A stretch of DNA of 64,000 bases from Alg239-R122 sp041746135 (lineage in GTDB: Bacteria; Pseudomonadota; Alphaproteobacteria; Sphingomonadales; Sphingomonadaceae). The stretch is taken from contig JBGTHQ010000017.1 of NCBI GenBank assembly GCA_041746135.1, positions 1 to 64,000 on the forward strand, read 5' to 3'. The notes under the pieces are model-generated. The model was given only the letters and a program-made list of their open reading frames with translations. It did not search any database and was not told the origin of the DNA. Of this stretch, positions 42,006 through 50,419 are shown in pieces. Numbering within the stretch: position 1 is the first letter of the stretch; each line of letters starts with the position of its first letter. A program made the position numbers and the translations under genes.

Positions 42006-42467
42006 TTACGAATTTACCAACGCGTCGATCGCGCCCTGCAATATATAGGCGGCGGCGCTGCTGTCGATACGCGAGGCGCGTTTGCCACGGGTTACGTCCT
42101 GTGCGATCAACGCCCGTTCCACCGCCTGTGTCGACCAGCGTTCGTCCCAGAGCAGGATCGGCAGGCCGACATCTTTCATATTCTGTGCGAACGAGCGCAC
42201 CGATTGCGTCTGCGGGCTGTTGCTGCCGTCGAGATTGAGCGGCAGGCCGATCACGAGTCCGGTGATGTGCTGTGGAGCGATCAGCTCGGCAATGACGGCC
42301 TTGTCCTGCCCGAATTTGCGGCGCTTGATAGTTTTATGCGCGGTGGCAAATGTCCAGTCGGCGTCGCAAAACGCGGTGCCGATGGTCTTGCTACCGACAT
42401 CGAGCCCCATCAGCCGTCCAGCCTGGGGCAGCGCGTCGCAAAAAGGTGCCTTATCCTCGGTAATCAG
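42006..42467 (-). CDS. ruvX: Holliday junction resolvase-like RuvX/YqgF
   Basis: RNase H-fold protein, involved in pre-16S rRNA 5' maturation in E. coli. Motifs: MGLDVGSKTIGTAFCD with the first Asp, GLVIGLPLNLDGSNSPQ, LLWDERWSTQAVE and RIDSSAAAYILQ. The first ATG (42410) gives 134 residues, but the 19 codons before it (ITEDKAPFCDALPQAGRL after the start) look like genuine family N terminus and begin at CTG 42467, which overlaps the upstream TGA as CTGA, like an ATGA junction with A changed to C. I annotate the CTG start. Confidence 0.82.
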   Translation of the reverse strand: MITEDKAPFCDALPQAGRLMGLDVGSKTIGTAFCDADWTFATAHKTIKRRKFGQDKAVIAELIAPQHITGLVIGLPLNLDGSNSPQTQSVRSFAQNMKDVGLPILLWDERWSTQAVERALIAQDVTRGKRASRIDSSAAAYILQGAIDALVNS

Positions 42468-43573
42468 CGCGCCAAAAATGCTGCCACCCTCCGCTCCGCA
42501 TCGGCACGCGCGTTGGCCCAGAACAGCGGATAGTCGTACACATGGTAATTCTCGCCCGGCAGGACATAGGAGCCGAGTTCAGGCGGATCGCCGATCAGAA
42601 GGAAACCGCGATCGTCGCAGCGCGCGGGCACCGACCCCGGCGTAATTTCGCCGTCGGTCAGATCGTCATTGGGAACCAATGTGCCCAGATTGTCGTTTGC
42701 CAGCGCATCCGCGTCGATTGTGCCGGTAATCGGGTTGGTGCACAGCATGCGCTTACCCTTGCGCGGCTGGCCGTCGAACCCGATCGTCAGATCGTATGCG
42801 CTGGTGACCAGCGACGGATCGGCGGGCTCGGCATAGCTTTGCCAGCTCAGGATGCATTGCGTCTGTTCGGGTGTGCTGCAGGCGGGCAGGCCCATCGCGT
42901 CCAGGTCGTTTTCGACCGAAACTGGCCACCCGACGATATAGACCGCGACGATCCGATCCGCGAGCGGTTTGTCCTTTACAAAATTCTGCAGCAAATAGGT
43001 AAGGTGCAGCGACCCCTGGCTGTGGCCCGCCAGGATGATCGGCATATTTTCGGGCACTTCGGACAGGAATTCCTCGAACGCGCTTTGTACGTCCAGATAG
43101 GCAGCATCGAGCGCTTGTTTGCCTTCAGGTTTTTCGGTCAGGAACGCACCGAGCGTGGCCTGCCGGTAGCGCGGCGCCCAGATATCGGCAATGCCGTTGA
43201 ACACGCTGGCCTGGCTGCGGATGAAAATCCGCGCGCGCTCCTGCGACTTTGCATCGTCCAGCGGGGCGTTCCAGTTGTCGCGGGTAAGGTAGGATGTCGG
43301 GTGCACATAAAATACGGCGACTTTATTCTCGGTCGCGGGCGCAAACCCTTCGGGCGCCCATAAAGCCGGATTGCCGGTGGTTATGTCGGGCCGCGCATAC
43401 CACATGTCGGCGGATATGTAGGCGCTCATGGCTACCGTTTGTTGCGGCACAAATTCGGTGCGGGGGACAAATGCAATCTCGGCCGCCTGTTTGGGAAACA
43501 GGGCGAGCGCCGCCAGCGATGCGATAACCAGAAATACACAGACCACAATAAAATACAAAAACTTACGCGCCAA
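42464..43573 (-). CDS. DUF3089 alpha/beta hydrolase
   Basis: 369 residues with an N-terminal membrane anchor or signal (FLYFIVVCVFLVIASLAALAL) and an alpha/beta hydrolase core. VAVFYVHPTSYLTRDNWNA at the first strands, nucleophile elbow LAGHSQGSLHLTYLL, and a late His in GENYHVYDYPLFW complete the likely catalytic set. Substrate unknown, probably an ester. TTG start with GGAGG 5 bases upstream. Overlaps ruvX by 4 bases. Confidence 0.87.
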   Translation of the reverse strand: MARKFLYFIVVCVFLVIASLAALALFPKQAAEIAFVPRTEFVPQQTVAMSAYISADMWYARPDITTGNPALWAPEGFAPATENKVAVFYVHPTSYLTRDNWNAPLDDAKSQERARIFIRSQASVFNGIADIWAPRYRQATLGAFLTEKPEGKQALDAAYLDVQSAFEEFLSEVPENMPIILAGHSQGSLHLTYLLQNFVKDKPLADRIVAVYIVGWPVSVENDLDAMGLPACSTPEQTQCILSWQSYAEPADPSLVTSAYDLTIGFDGQPRKGKRMLCTNPITGTIDADALANDNLGTLVPNDDLTDGEITPGSVPARCDDRGFLLIGDPPELGSYVLPGENYHVYDYPLFWANARADAERRVAAFLAR

Positions 43574-43754
43574 AAATACCTCCGCTCATGTCCGGCTTCG
43601 CACGCGTATAGACGGGTCCGCCTAAACGTGCGCTGAATCCCAGCCCCGATTGCTGAAGCAGGCTATAAGGCGGCTTTGCATATGTGCAATATATTTGCTG
43701 CAATGCGGCGTAATATCTTGAAGCCGGTGCGAAGCGATGCTAGCCGATGGGACC

Positions 43755-44057
43755 ATGTCAGTAGATAGTAAAACAGTCAAAAAAATCGCTTCGCTCGCGC
43801 GGATCGCCATGGACGATGCCGAGGTCGAGGCCTTGGTGCCCGAGCTCAACAATATCCTGGGATGGGTGGAGCAACTGGGTGCGGTCGACGTGACCGGGGT
43901 CGAGCCGATGACCGCCGTCATCTCCAATACCCTGCGCCTGCGCGAAGATGTCGTCAATGCCGATCCGCTGACCGGCGGCAATATCCGCGACAAGGTAATG
44001 GCCAACGCCCCCGCGCCCGAACACGGCTTTTTTGGCGTGCCGAAGGTGATCGAATAA
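43755..44057 (+). CDS. gatC: Asp-tRNA(Asn)/Glu-tRNA(Gln) amidotransferase subunit C
   Basis: 100 residues, the small stabilising subunit of GatCAB, which amidates Glu-tRNA(Gln) or Asp-tRNA(Asn). Typical MSVDSKTVKKIASLARIAM start, EQLGAVDVTGVEPM middle and LREDVV tail. ATG 43755 is preferred to ATG 43737. A palindromic repeat separates it from gatA. Confidence 0.95.
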   Translation: MSVDSKTVKKIASLARIAMDDAEVEALVPELNNILGWVEQLGAVDVTGVEPMTAVISNTLRLREDVVNADPLTGGNIRDKVMANAPAPEHGFFGVPKVIE

Positions 44058-44083
44058 TGGCCGCTATGCAAAACCTTTTAGTC

Positions 44084-44174
44084 CGTCATGCTGAACTTGT
44101 TTCAGCGTCCATTGATCCTCTTGATATAGGTTCTGCAACTGCAAAATGGACCCTGAAACGAGTTCAGGGTGACG
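44084..44174. repeat. Palindromic repeat between gatC and gatA
   Basis: Two hairpins, GCTGAA/TTCAGC around CTTGT, and CCCTGAA/TTCAGGG around ACGAG. They are framed by CGTCA and TGACG and linked by GTCCATT/AATGGAC. Ends 14 bases before the gatA ATG, and the gatA ribosome site AAGGGG follows it directly. Confidence 0.8.
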
Positions 44175-44187
44175 AAAAGGGGCAGCT

Positions 44188-45672
44188 ATGACCGATCTCA
44201 CTGACCTTGGCATCAAGGCCATTCGTGACGGCGTGCGCGAAGGCACGTTTTCCGCGCGCGAAGTAACCGAAGCATTTAACGCCAATGTCGCAGCAGGCAA
44301 AGAGTTGAACGCATTTCTGGTTGAAACGCCGGATCATGCGCTGGCTGCGGCCGATGCGGCCGATAGCGCCCGCGCGTCGGGTGCAGAACTGGCACCGATG
44401 GCGGGCGTGCCGATCGGCATGAAAGACCTGTTCTGCACTGAGGGCGTGGCGGCCACGGCGGGCAGCCACATATTGGAAGGTTTCGTGCCGCAATTTGAAT
44501 CGACCGTGTCTGCGAACTTGTGGAAAGCGGGCGCAGGCATGCTCGGCAAGCTCAATATGGACCAGTTCGCGATGGGCTCATCCAACGAAACCAGCGCGTT
44601 CGGCAATGTGATTTCGCCGTGGCGGCGCAGCGATGGCGGCAATACCGACCTTGCGCCCGGCGGGTCTTCGGGCGGCAGCGCATCTGCGGTCTCGGGTCGC
44701 TTATGTCCTGCAGCGACCGGTACCGATACCGGCGGTTCGATCCGCCAGCCCGCGGCGTTCGTGGGGATTTCGGGTATCAAGCCAACTTATGGCCGCTGTT
44801 CACGCTGGGGTGTGGTGGCATTTGCCAGTTCGCTCGACCAGGCCGGACCGATGGCGCGCGATGTCACTGATTGCACGATCATGCTGAAAGCCATGGCCGG
44901 TTTCGATCCCAAGGATTCGACCTCGCTCGATTTGCCCGTTCCCGATTGGGAAGCGACTCTGTCCGGCGACCTGAAAGGCAAGCGCGTTGGTATTCCCAAA
45001 GAATACCGGATCGACGGCACGCCCAAGGAAATCGATGACCTCTGGGAACAGGGCGCGCAGTGGCTGCGTGATGCCGGGGCGGAGATTGTCGAAATCTCGC
45101 TGCCCCACACCAAATATGCGCTGCCTGCCTATTATATTATCGCCCCAGCGGAAGCGTCGTCGAACCTCGCGCGTTATGACGGCGTGCGCTATGGCCAGCG
45201 CGAGCTGCCTGATGGCGCGGGATTGCAGGATATGTACGCTGCCACCCGCGCCGCCGGTTTCGGGCCAGAGGTCAAGCGCCGCATCATGATCGGCACCTAT
45301 GTGCTCAGCGCCGGTTTCTACGACGCCTATTATACGCAGGCGCAAAAGGTGCGCACGCTGATCGCGCGTGATTTCGCGCAGGCGTTCGAACAATGCGATG
45401 TGATCCTAACGCCGACCGCGCCCAGTGCGGCTTTCGGCCTCGGCGAGAAAGCCGACGATCCGCTCGCCATGTACCTGAATGACGTGTTCGCGGTACCCGC
45501 CTCGCTTGCGGGCCTGCCCGCCATGTCGGTCCCCGGCGGTCTGGACGGGCAGGGATTGCCACTCGGCCTGCAGATTATCGGCAAGGCGCTGGACGAGCAG
45601 AGCGTGCTCGACGCAGGTCTGGCCATCGAACAACGCGCCGGATTTACAGCGCGACCGGACAAATGGTGGTAA
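44188..45672 (+). CDS. gatA: Asp-tRNA(Asn)/Glu-tRNA(Gln) amidotransferase subunit A
   Basis: 494 residues; amidase that frees ammonia from glutamine. Catalytic Ser-cisSer-Lys set: Lys in GVPIGMKDLFCTEG, Ser residues in APGGSSGGSASAVSG, and GTDTGGSIRQPAAFVG. AAGGGG lies 6 bases before the ATG. Normal length. Confidence 0.97.
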   Translation: MTDLTDLGIKAIRDGVREGTFSAREVTEAFNANVAAGKELNAFLVETPDHALAAADAADSARASGAELAPMAGVPIGMKDLFCTEGVAATAGSHILEGFVPQFESTVSANLWKAGAGMLGKLNMDQFAMGSSNETSAFGNVISPWRRSDGGNTDLAPGGSSGGSASAVSGRLCPAATGTDTGGSIRQPAAFVGISGIKPTYGRCSRWGVVAFASSLDQAGPMARDVTDCTIMLKAMAGFDPKDSTSLDLPVPDWEATLSGDLKGKRVGIPKEYRIDGTPKEIDDLWEQGAQWLRDAGAEIVEISLPHTKYALPAYYIIAPAEASSNLARYDGVRYGQRELPDGAGLQDMYAATRAAGFGPEVKRRIMIGTYVLSAGFYDAYYTQAQKVRTLIARDFAQAFEQCDVILTPTAPSAAFGLGEKADDPLAMYLNDVFAVPASLAGLPAMSVPGGLDGQGLPLGLQIIGKALDEQSVLDAGLAIEQRAGFTARPDKWW

Positions 45673-45682
45673 GAAACATAAC

Positions 45683-45765
45683 CGTCACCCTGAACTTGAT
45701 TCAGGGTCCAGAGTAACAAGCGCCGTGTTTGCCGCTCTGGATGCTGAATCAAGTTCAGCATGACG
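45683..45765. repeat. Palindromic repeat between gatA and gatB
   Basis: Two hairpins, ACCCTGAA/TTCAGGGT around CTTGA, and ATGCTGAA/TTCAGCAT around TCAAG. They are framed by CGTCA and TGACG and linked by CCAGAG/CTCTGG. It contains the ATG at 45760 that would wrongly extend gatB. Confidence 0.82.
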
Positions 45766-45780
45766 AAATTGGAAGCTAAT

Positions 45781-47307
45781 ATGACAGAATCAACATATCG
45801 CATACAGGGCGCAACCGGGGACTGGGAGGTCGTGATCGGTCTCGAAGTCCATGCGCAGATTACCAGCCATGCCAAGCTGTTTTCCGGGGCCTCGACCGAG
45901 TTCGGGGCCGAGCCGAATACACAGGTGTCGCTGGTCGATGCGGCGATGCCCGGCATGCTGCCCGTGCTCAATCAAGAATGCGTGCGTCAGGCCGTGCGCA
46001 CCGGCCTTGCGCTCAATGCGCAGATCAACAAATATTCTCGCTTCGACCGCAAGAATTATTTCTATGCCGATCTGCCGCAGGGCTATCAGATTTCGCAGCT
46101 TTACCATCCGATTGTCGGCGAGGGCGTGATCGACGTCGCGCTCGACGAGAAAGACCCCGACAGTGACGTGAAAAGCATTGGCGTCGAGCGTATTCATATC
46201 GAGCAGGATGCCGGCAAACTTATGCACGACCAGCATCCGACCATGTCCTATGTCGATCTCAACCGGTCGGGCGTCGCGCTGATGGAAATCGTGTCGCGGC
46301 CCGATATGCGTTCTCCTGCCGAAGCAGGGGCTTATGTGAAGAAGCTGCGGTCGATCCTGCGCTATGTCGGATCATGTGATGGCAATATGGAGCAGGGATC
46401 GATGCGCGCCGACGTGAATGTCAGTGTGCGCAAGCCGGGCGGCGAACTGGGCACGCGGACCGAGACGAAAAACGTCAACTCGGTGCGGTTCGTGCAGCAG
46501 GTGATCGAGATCGAAGCGGGCCGCCAGGTCGATGTGCTAGAGGCTGGCGGCGAAATTGTGCAGGAAACGCGGCTCTATGATCCCGACCGCAACGAAACCC
46601 GTTCGATGCGCTCGAAAGAGGACGCGCATGATTATCGCTATTTCCCCGATCCCGATCTGTTGCCACTCGAACTGACCGACGAATTTATTGCGGATTGCAA
46701 AAACTCGCTGCCCGAACTGCCTGATGCCAAGCGTAAACGCTATGAGGAACAACTTGGACTATCTGCATACAATGCTGCTGTGATTACAGCTGAAAAAGGA
46801 TGGGCGCTTCATTTCGAAGCCGTAATGAGAGCCGTAGTAGAAAAAACTGGGCTGCCTGCTAGAGATGTCAGCACTTTAGTAGCAAATTATGTAAATAATG
46901 AAGTGTTTGGTTTCTTAAAAACTGCTGGGTTTGAAAATGGTGTAGACTATGTCACCGGAGAACCAATAGGGGTTTTAAAAGGCGAATCTGCTGCTGAGTT
47001 GCTAGTTATGCTCCTTGATGGAGAGCTATCAAGACCTCTTTACAAGCAGGTTTTTGAAGGTGTTGTTGGAACATCTGTAAGCCCTAAAAAATATGCTGAA
47101 GACAACAACCTGAAACAGACCAGCGACACCGGTGCGATCGAAGCTGAGATCGAAAAAATCCTCGCCGCCAATGCTGATAAGGTCGAGCAGTATAAAAGCG
47201 GCAAGGACAAGCTGTTCGGCTTTTTTGTAGGTCAAACCATGAAAGCGATGCAAGGCAAAGCCAATCCGCAAGTGGTGAACGAACTCCTGAAAAAGATGCT
47301 GGGCTGA
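45781..47307 (+). CDS. gatB: Asp-tRNA(Asn)/Glu-tRNA(Gln) amidotransferase subunit B
   Basis: 508 residues; kinase and tRNA-binding subunit. WEVVIGLEVHAQI start, FDRKNYFYADLPQGYQISQ, the MSYVDLNRSGVALMEIVS block, and C-terminal KDKLFGFFVGQTMKAM. ATG 45781 has GGAAG upstream; ATG 45760 lies in the repeat. Codons from about 46746 to 47105 (roughly residues 323-441, the helical and early tail region) use TTA, AGA, CTA and GTA freely and fall to about 41% GC, unlike the flanks, while the frame stays open. Confidence 0.95.
   Translation: MTESTYRIQGATGDWEVVIGLEVHAQITSHAKLFSGASTEFGAEPNTQVSLVDAAMPGMLPVLNQECVRQAVRTGLALNAQINKYSRFDRKNYFYADLPQGYQISQLYHPIVGEGVIDVALDEKDPDSDVKSIGVERIHIEQDAGKLMHDQHPTMSYVDLNRSGVALMEIVSRPDMRSPAEAGAYVKKLRSILRYVGSCDGNMEQGSMRADVNVSVRKPGGELGTRTETKNVNSVRFVQQVIEIEAGRQVDVLEAGGEIVQETRLYDPDRNETRSMRSKEDAHDYRYFPDPDLLPLELTDEFIADCKNSLPELPDAKRKRYEEQLGLSAYNAAVITAEKGWALHFEAVMRAVVEKTGLPARDVSTLVANYVNNEVFGFLKTAGFENGVDYVTGEPIGVLKGESAAELLVMLLDGELSRPLYKQVFEGVVGTSVSPKKYAEDNNLKQTSDTGAIEAEIEKILAANADKVEQYKSGKDKLFGFFVGQTMKAMQGKANPQVVNELLKKMLG
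46746..47105 (+). other. Low-GC mosaic patch inside gatB
   Basis: By hand count, lines 46741-47100 are about 41% GC (148 of 360), with one 60-base stretch at 28%. The 120 bases before it are about 53%, and the gene body upstream is typical of the window. Codon choice changes with it. The reading frame and family-like helices continue through, so this looks like recombination with a low-GC donor rather than decay; an assembly chimera is the other option. Confidence 0.7.
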
Positions 47308-47313
47308 TACAGC

Positions 47314-47502
47314 CTAGATTTCGGGCAATTCCTGGGGCTGGGTGTTCGGCAACTCGTTCGGTTCAGAAATACCGGGCGTTTCGGCGGGCTGCGTATTCGG
47401 TGTTTCCAGCGGAAAAGGCTGCACCGGAGTTTCCGGCGGCGACTGCGGCTCGATCTTGTCCGGCTTGGGAACTTGGGGTTCGTCAGAATATTTGATGGGC
47501 AT
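47314..47502 (-). CDS. Small proline-rich protein
   Basis: 62 residues, unknown function: MPIKYSDEPQVPKPDKIEPQ, then a Pro/Glu/Thr-rich chain with three near repeats of an NTQP-type element, ending QELPEI. No hydrophobic segment. AAGGA lies 6 bases before the ATG and the run GGAGGAAAGGA makes a strong ribosome site, which supports a real gene. The longer frame that includes it is antisense shadow of tig. Convergent with gatB, 6 bases apart. Confidence 0.68.
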   Translation of the reverse strand: MPIKYSDEPQVPKPDKIEPQSPPETPVQPFPLETPNTQPAETPGISEPNELPNTQPQELPEI

Positions 47503-47626
47503 GATAATTCCTTTCCTCCCATCAACCAGCCAGTTGCGCACGAGTTCCATAGACGATATTTCCCGGCTTTCCCCTCTTGCCCTTTGGGGTGGCATTGTAT
47601 AGACGCACGCGCTTGACCGACGACAT

Positions 47627-47711
47627 GCGGGCGTGGCGGAATTGGTAGACGCGCCAGATTTAGGTTCTGGTATCGCAAGGTGTGGGGGTTCGAGTCCCTT
47701 CGCCCGCACCA
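47627..47711 (+). tRNA. tRNA-Leu (TAG anticodon)
   Basis: Acceptor strands GCGGGCG and CGCCCGC, anticodon stem CCAGA/TCTGG with loop TTTAGGT giving anticodon TAG, a class II variable arm (TATCGCAAGGTGT region), T arm GGGG-TTCGAGT-CCCT, discriminator A and encoded CCA. About 85 bases, as expected for a leucine tRNA. Confidence 0.95.
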
Positions 47712-47799
47712 TCGGCCCGACCGGACCGGTGAGGGCAGAATTTTGGGCCTTGTCTATAAGGCCGTCAGATAAGCTAAGCAAAGAGAGCATAAACAGCAC

Positions 47800-49356
47800 A
47801 TGAAAACCACCGAGACGCTGAACGAGGGCCTGAAGCGCGCCTATAAAATCACCATCACCGCAAAAGATATCGACAAACGCGTCGATGCCGAAGTGACCAA
47901 GATTGCGCCGCAGGTGAACATGCCCGGTTTCCGTCCGGGCAAGGTGCCCGCAAATCTGGTGCGCAAGATGCACGGCGACGCGCTGGCGCAGGATGCGCTT
48001 AATGCCGCAATTCGCGAAAGTGTCGATGCGGTGATCAGCGAAAACAAACTGCGTCCCGCGATGCAGCCCAAGGTCGATCTGGTCAAGGGCTATGAGAACG
48101 GCAAGGATGCCGAGCTGACTGTCGCTATGGAAGTGTTGCCGCAGATTGATACGCCTTCGGTCGATGGCCTGAAACTTGAGCGTCTGACCGCCGAAGTACA
48201 GGAGAGCGAAATCGACGAGGCGGTCGAACGTCTCGCCACCAGCCAGAAAAGTTTCGAAACCGCTGCCAAATCCTACAAAGCGCAAATGGGCGACCAGGTC
48301 CTGATCGATTTCGAAGGCAAAGTGGGTGGCACACCGTTCGAGGGCGGCAAGGGCGAATCCATGGCGGTCGAGCTTGGCTCGGGCCGGTTAATTCCCGGTT
48401 TTGAAGACCAGCTGGTAGGCCTGAAAGCCAATGACGAAAAAGTCCTGAACGTCACTTTCCCCAAGGACTATAATGTCGACAGCCTGAAGGGCAAGGATGC
48501 AACTTTCGATATCGTCGTCGGCGAAATTCAGAAACCTAAAGAGAACAAGGCGGATGACGAATTTGCCAAATCGCTTGGTCTTGAAGGCATGGATCAGCTG
48601 CGCGAGCTGCTGAAAGGCCAGATCGAACAGGAACTGAATGGCCTGACCCGCACGCAGATGAAGCGCGGCCTGCTCGACCAGCTTGCCGCGGATCATGATT
48701 TCGATGTTCCGCCCGCAATGGTCGAGGCCGAATTCGACCAGATCTGGGCGCAGTTGGAACAGGAGCTTCAGAACGAGGAAGATCCTGAGGCGGCGCGTAA
48801 AGAAATGGAAGACGACAAGGAAGAGTATCGCGAAATTGCGGTCCGCCGGGTCCGTCTGGGCCTATTGCTTTCCGAAATCGGCCAGTCCAACGGCATTGAG
48901 GTAAGCCAGCAGGAAATGAACATGCTCGTCCAGCAAGCGGCCCAGCAATATCGCGATGAGGACCGCAAGCGTTTTATAGAATATATCCAGCAGGAGCCCA
49001 TGGCGGCAGCGCAAATCCGTGCGCCCATGTACGAAGATAAGGTTGTCGATTTCCTGTTCGAAAATGCCGAAGTGACCGATCGCAAAGTGTCTCGCGAGGA
49101 GTTGCAGGCGGCGATCGAAGCCGAAGACACGCCCGAAGCCAAGCCCGCCAAAAAGAAAAAGCCCGCAAAAAAATCAGCGGCCAAAAAGCCGGCAGCGAAA
49201 AAAACATCGGCCAAGGATCCCACCGACAAAAAGCCAGCCGCGAAAAAAGCGCCCGCTAAGAAAGTGGCCGCAGCCAACGAGTCCGACAAAAAAGCTCCTG
49301 CCAAGAAGGCCTCTGCCAAAACACCGGCAGCCAAGAAATCTGCTGCAAAGGAATAA
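47800..49356 (+). CDS. tig: Trigger factor with long Lys/Ala-rich tail
   Basis: 518 residues; ribosome-bound chaperone and peptidyl-prolyl isomerase. The ribosome-binding signature is PGFRPGKVPANLVRKM (residues 42-60), the FKBP domain starts near GDQVLIDFEGKVGG, and the C-terminal chaperone arms follow to about residue 445. The last 70 or so residues are an extra tail of KKPAAKK, SAKK and APAKK units, like histone H1 or bacterial nucleoid tails. E. coli trigger factor is 432 residues, so the tail is an addition. A strong terminator follows at 49405. Confidence 0.96.
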   Translation: MKTTETLNEGLKRAYKITITAKDIDKRVDAEVTKIAPQVNMPGFRPGKVPANLVRKMHGDALAQDALNAAIRESVDAVISENKLRPAMQPKVDLVKGYENGKDAELTVAMEVLPQIDTPSVDGLKLERLTAEVQESEIDEAVERLATSQKSFETAAKSYKAQMGDQVLIDFEGKVGGTPFEGGKGESMAVELGSGRLIPGFEDQLVGLKANDEKVLNVTFPKDYNVDSLKGKDATFDIVVGEIQKPKENKADDEFAKSLGLEGMDQLRELLKGQIEQELNGLTRTQMKRGLLDQLAADHDFDVPPAMVEAEFDQIWAQLEQELQNEEDPEAARKEMEDDKEEYREIAVRRVRLGLLLSEIGQSNGIEVSQQEMNMLVQQAAQQYRDEDRKRFIEYIQQEPMAAAQIRAPMYEDKVVDFLFENAEVTDRKVSREELQAAIEAEDTPEAKPAKKKKPAKKSAAKKPAAKKTSAKDPTDKKPAAKKAPAKKVAAANESDKKAPAKKASAKTPAAKKSAAKE

Positions 49357-49404
49357 TGCCCCTGGGGGCCGGGCGGCCTTAATGGGCGCTTAACTGTTAT
49401 ACTT

Positions 49405-49445
49405 AAAAAAGGCATCGGAGACTCGCTCTCCGGTGCCTTTTTCAT
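49405..49445 (+). terminator. Intrinsic terminator after tig
   Basis: AAAAAAGGCATCGGAGA, loop CTCGC, TCTCCGGTGCCTTTTT: a long stem (one A-G mismatch) with A and T runs on both sides, so it could work in both directions. It separates tig from clpP and means clpP needs its own promoter. Confidence 0.88.
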
Positions 49446-49452
49446 CAACGCC

Positions 49453-49481
49453 CTTGAACATTATCGCGTTTGCTCCGATTT
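49453..49481 (+). promoter_or_regulatory. Possible heat-shock (sigma-32 type) promoter of clpP
   Basis: CTTGAAC, 13 bases, CTCCGATTT, lying between the tig terminator and the clpP ATG. The sigma-32 consensus is CTTGAAA and CCCCATNT with 13-17 bases between, so both boxes are near matches. rpoH itself is in this window. Confidence 0.45.
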
Positions 49482-49518
49482 AGGGGCTTCGAGTATTCAG
49501 ACAGGAAAGAAACACTTT

Positions 49519-50160
49519 ATGTACGATCCGATCAACAGCCCCATTCACGACGCCTTGGTTCCCATCGTGATCGAACAGTCCAACCGTGGCGAACGGAGCT
49601 TTGATATTTTCTCCCGCCTGCTGCGCGAACGCATCATTTTTGTGACGGGTCAGGTCGAGGACAATATGGCCTCGCTGATCACCGCGCAGCTGCTTTTCCT
49701 GGAAGCGGACAATCCCAAAAAAGACATTTATATGTATATCAATTCGCCCGGCGGCGTAGTGACGGCCGGTATGGCGATCCATGACACCATGCAATATATC
49801 CGCCCGCGCGTAGGCACAGTGTGCATTGGCCAGGCCGCTTCGATGGGCAGTTTTCTGCTCGCGGCAGGGGAACCCGGCATGCGCATGGCGACCACCAACG
49901 CCCGCATTATGGTGCATCAGCCGTCCGGCGGCGCACGCGGTATGGCATCCGATATCGAGATCCAAGCGAAGGAAATTCTGCGCATCCGCAAGCGGTTAAA
50001 CGATCTGTATGTCAAATATACCGGCAAATCCTTGAAAGAAATCGAAAAAGCCATGGACCGTGACACTTTTCTCGAAGCGGACGAAGCCAAGGCTTTTGGC
50101 TTAATCGACGAAGTTTTCGACAAGCGGCCCAAGCCGGCTGAAGACGAAAGCAAATCATAA
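49519..50160 (+). CDS. clpP: ATP-dependent Clp protease proteolytic subunit
   Basis: 213 residues; barrel serine protease that degrades proteins fed by ClpX or ClpA. Catalytic Ser in GQAASMGSFLLAAGE, His in ARIMVHQPSGGARG, Asp further on; YMYINSPGGVVTAGMAI lines the core. Normal length. clpX follows after 259 bases. Confidence 0.97.
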   Translation: MYDPINSPIHDALVPIVIEQSNRGERSFDIFSRLLRERIIFVTGQVEDNMASLITAQLLFLEADNPKKDIYMYINSPGGVVTAGMAIHDTMQYIRPRVGTVCIGQAASMGSFLLAAGEPGMRMATTNARIMVHQPSGGARGMASDIEIQAKEILRIRKRLNDLYVKYTGKSLKEIEKAMDRDTFLEADEAKAFGLIDEVFDKRPKPAEDESKS

Positions 50161-50419
50161 CGTTTTTGCGGTAAACCGATTGTTCAGTCGGCATGGCATA
50201 TTACCCGTCATGTCGGCTGAACCTCGCCCGCCCCATAATGACAGGCAGGCTTTTGGTTTTGCGGCGCATATCGCCACATGAATGGCAATATGCAGGTTGG
50301 TATTGAAATCTGTCCACTTCGCTTTAGGATTGGGCGACAGGATTTGGACACTAAACAGCCCCGTGTGAGTCTTTGCTGCGGAAATGGTTTCGCGCGAGAC
50401 AGAGGGCGTAAGGAATTTT

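Noticed and set aside
45760..45780. Earlier ATG of gatB
   Set aside because: Lies in the TGACG end of a palindromic repeat and has no ribosome site; ATG 45781 gives the normal N terminus.
47503..48285. Upstream extension of the small Pro-rich gene on the minus strand
   Set aside because: Runs antisense through tRNA-Leu and tig; only the part from 47502 has a ribosome site and coding-like content.
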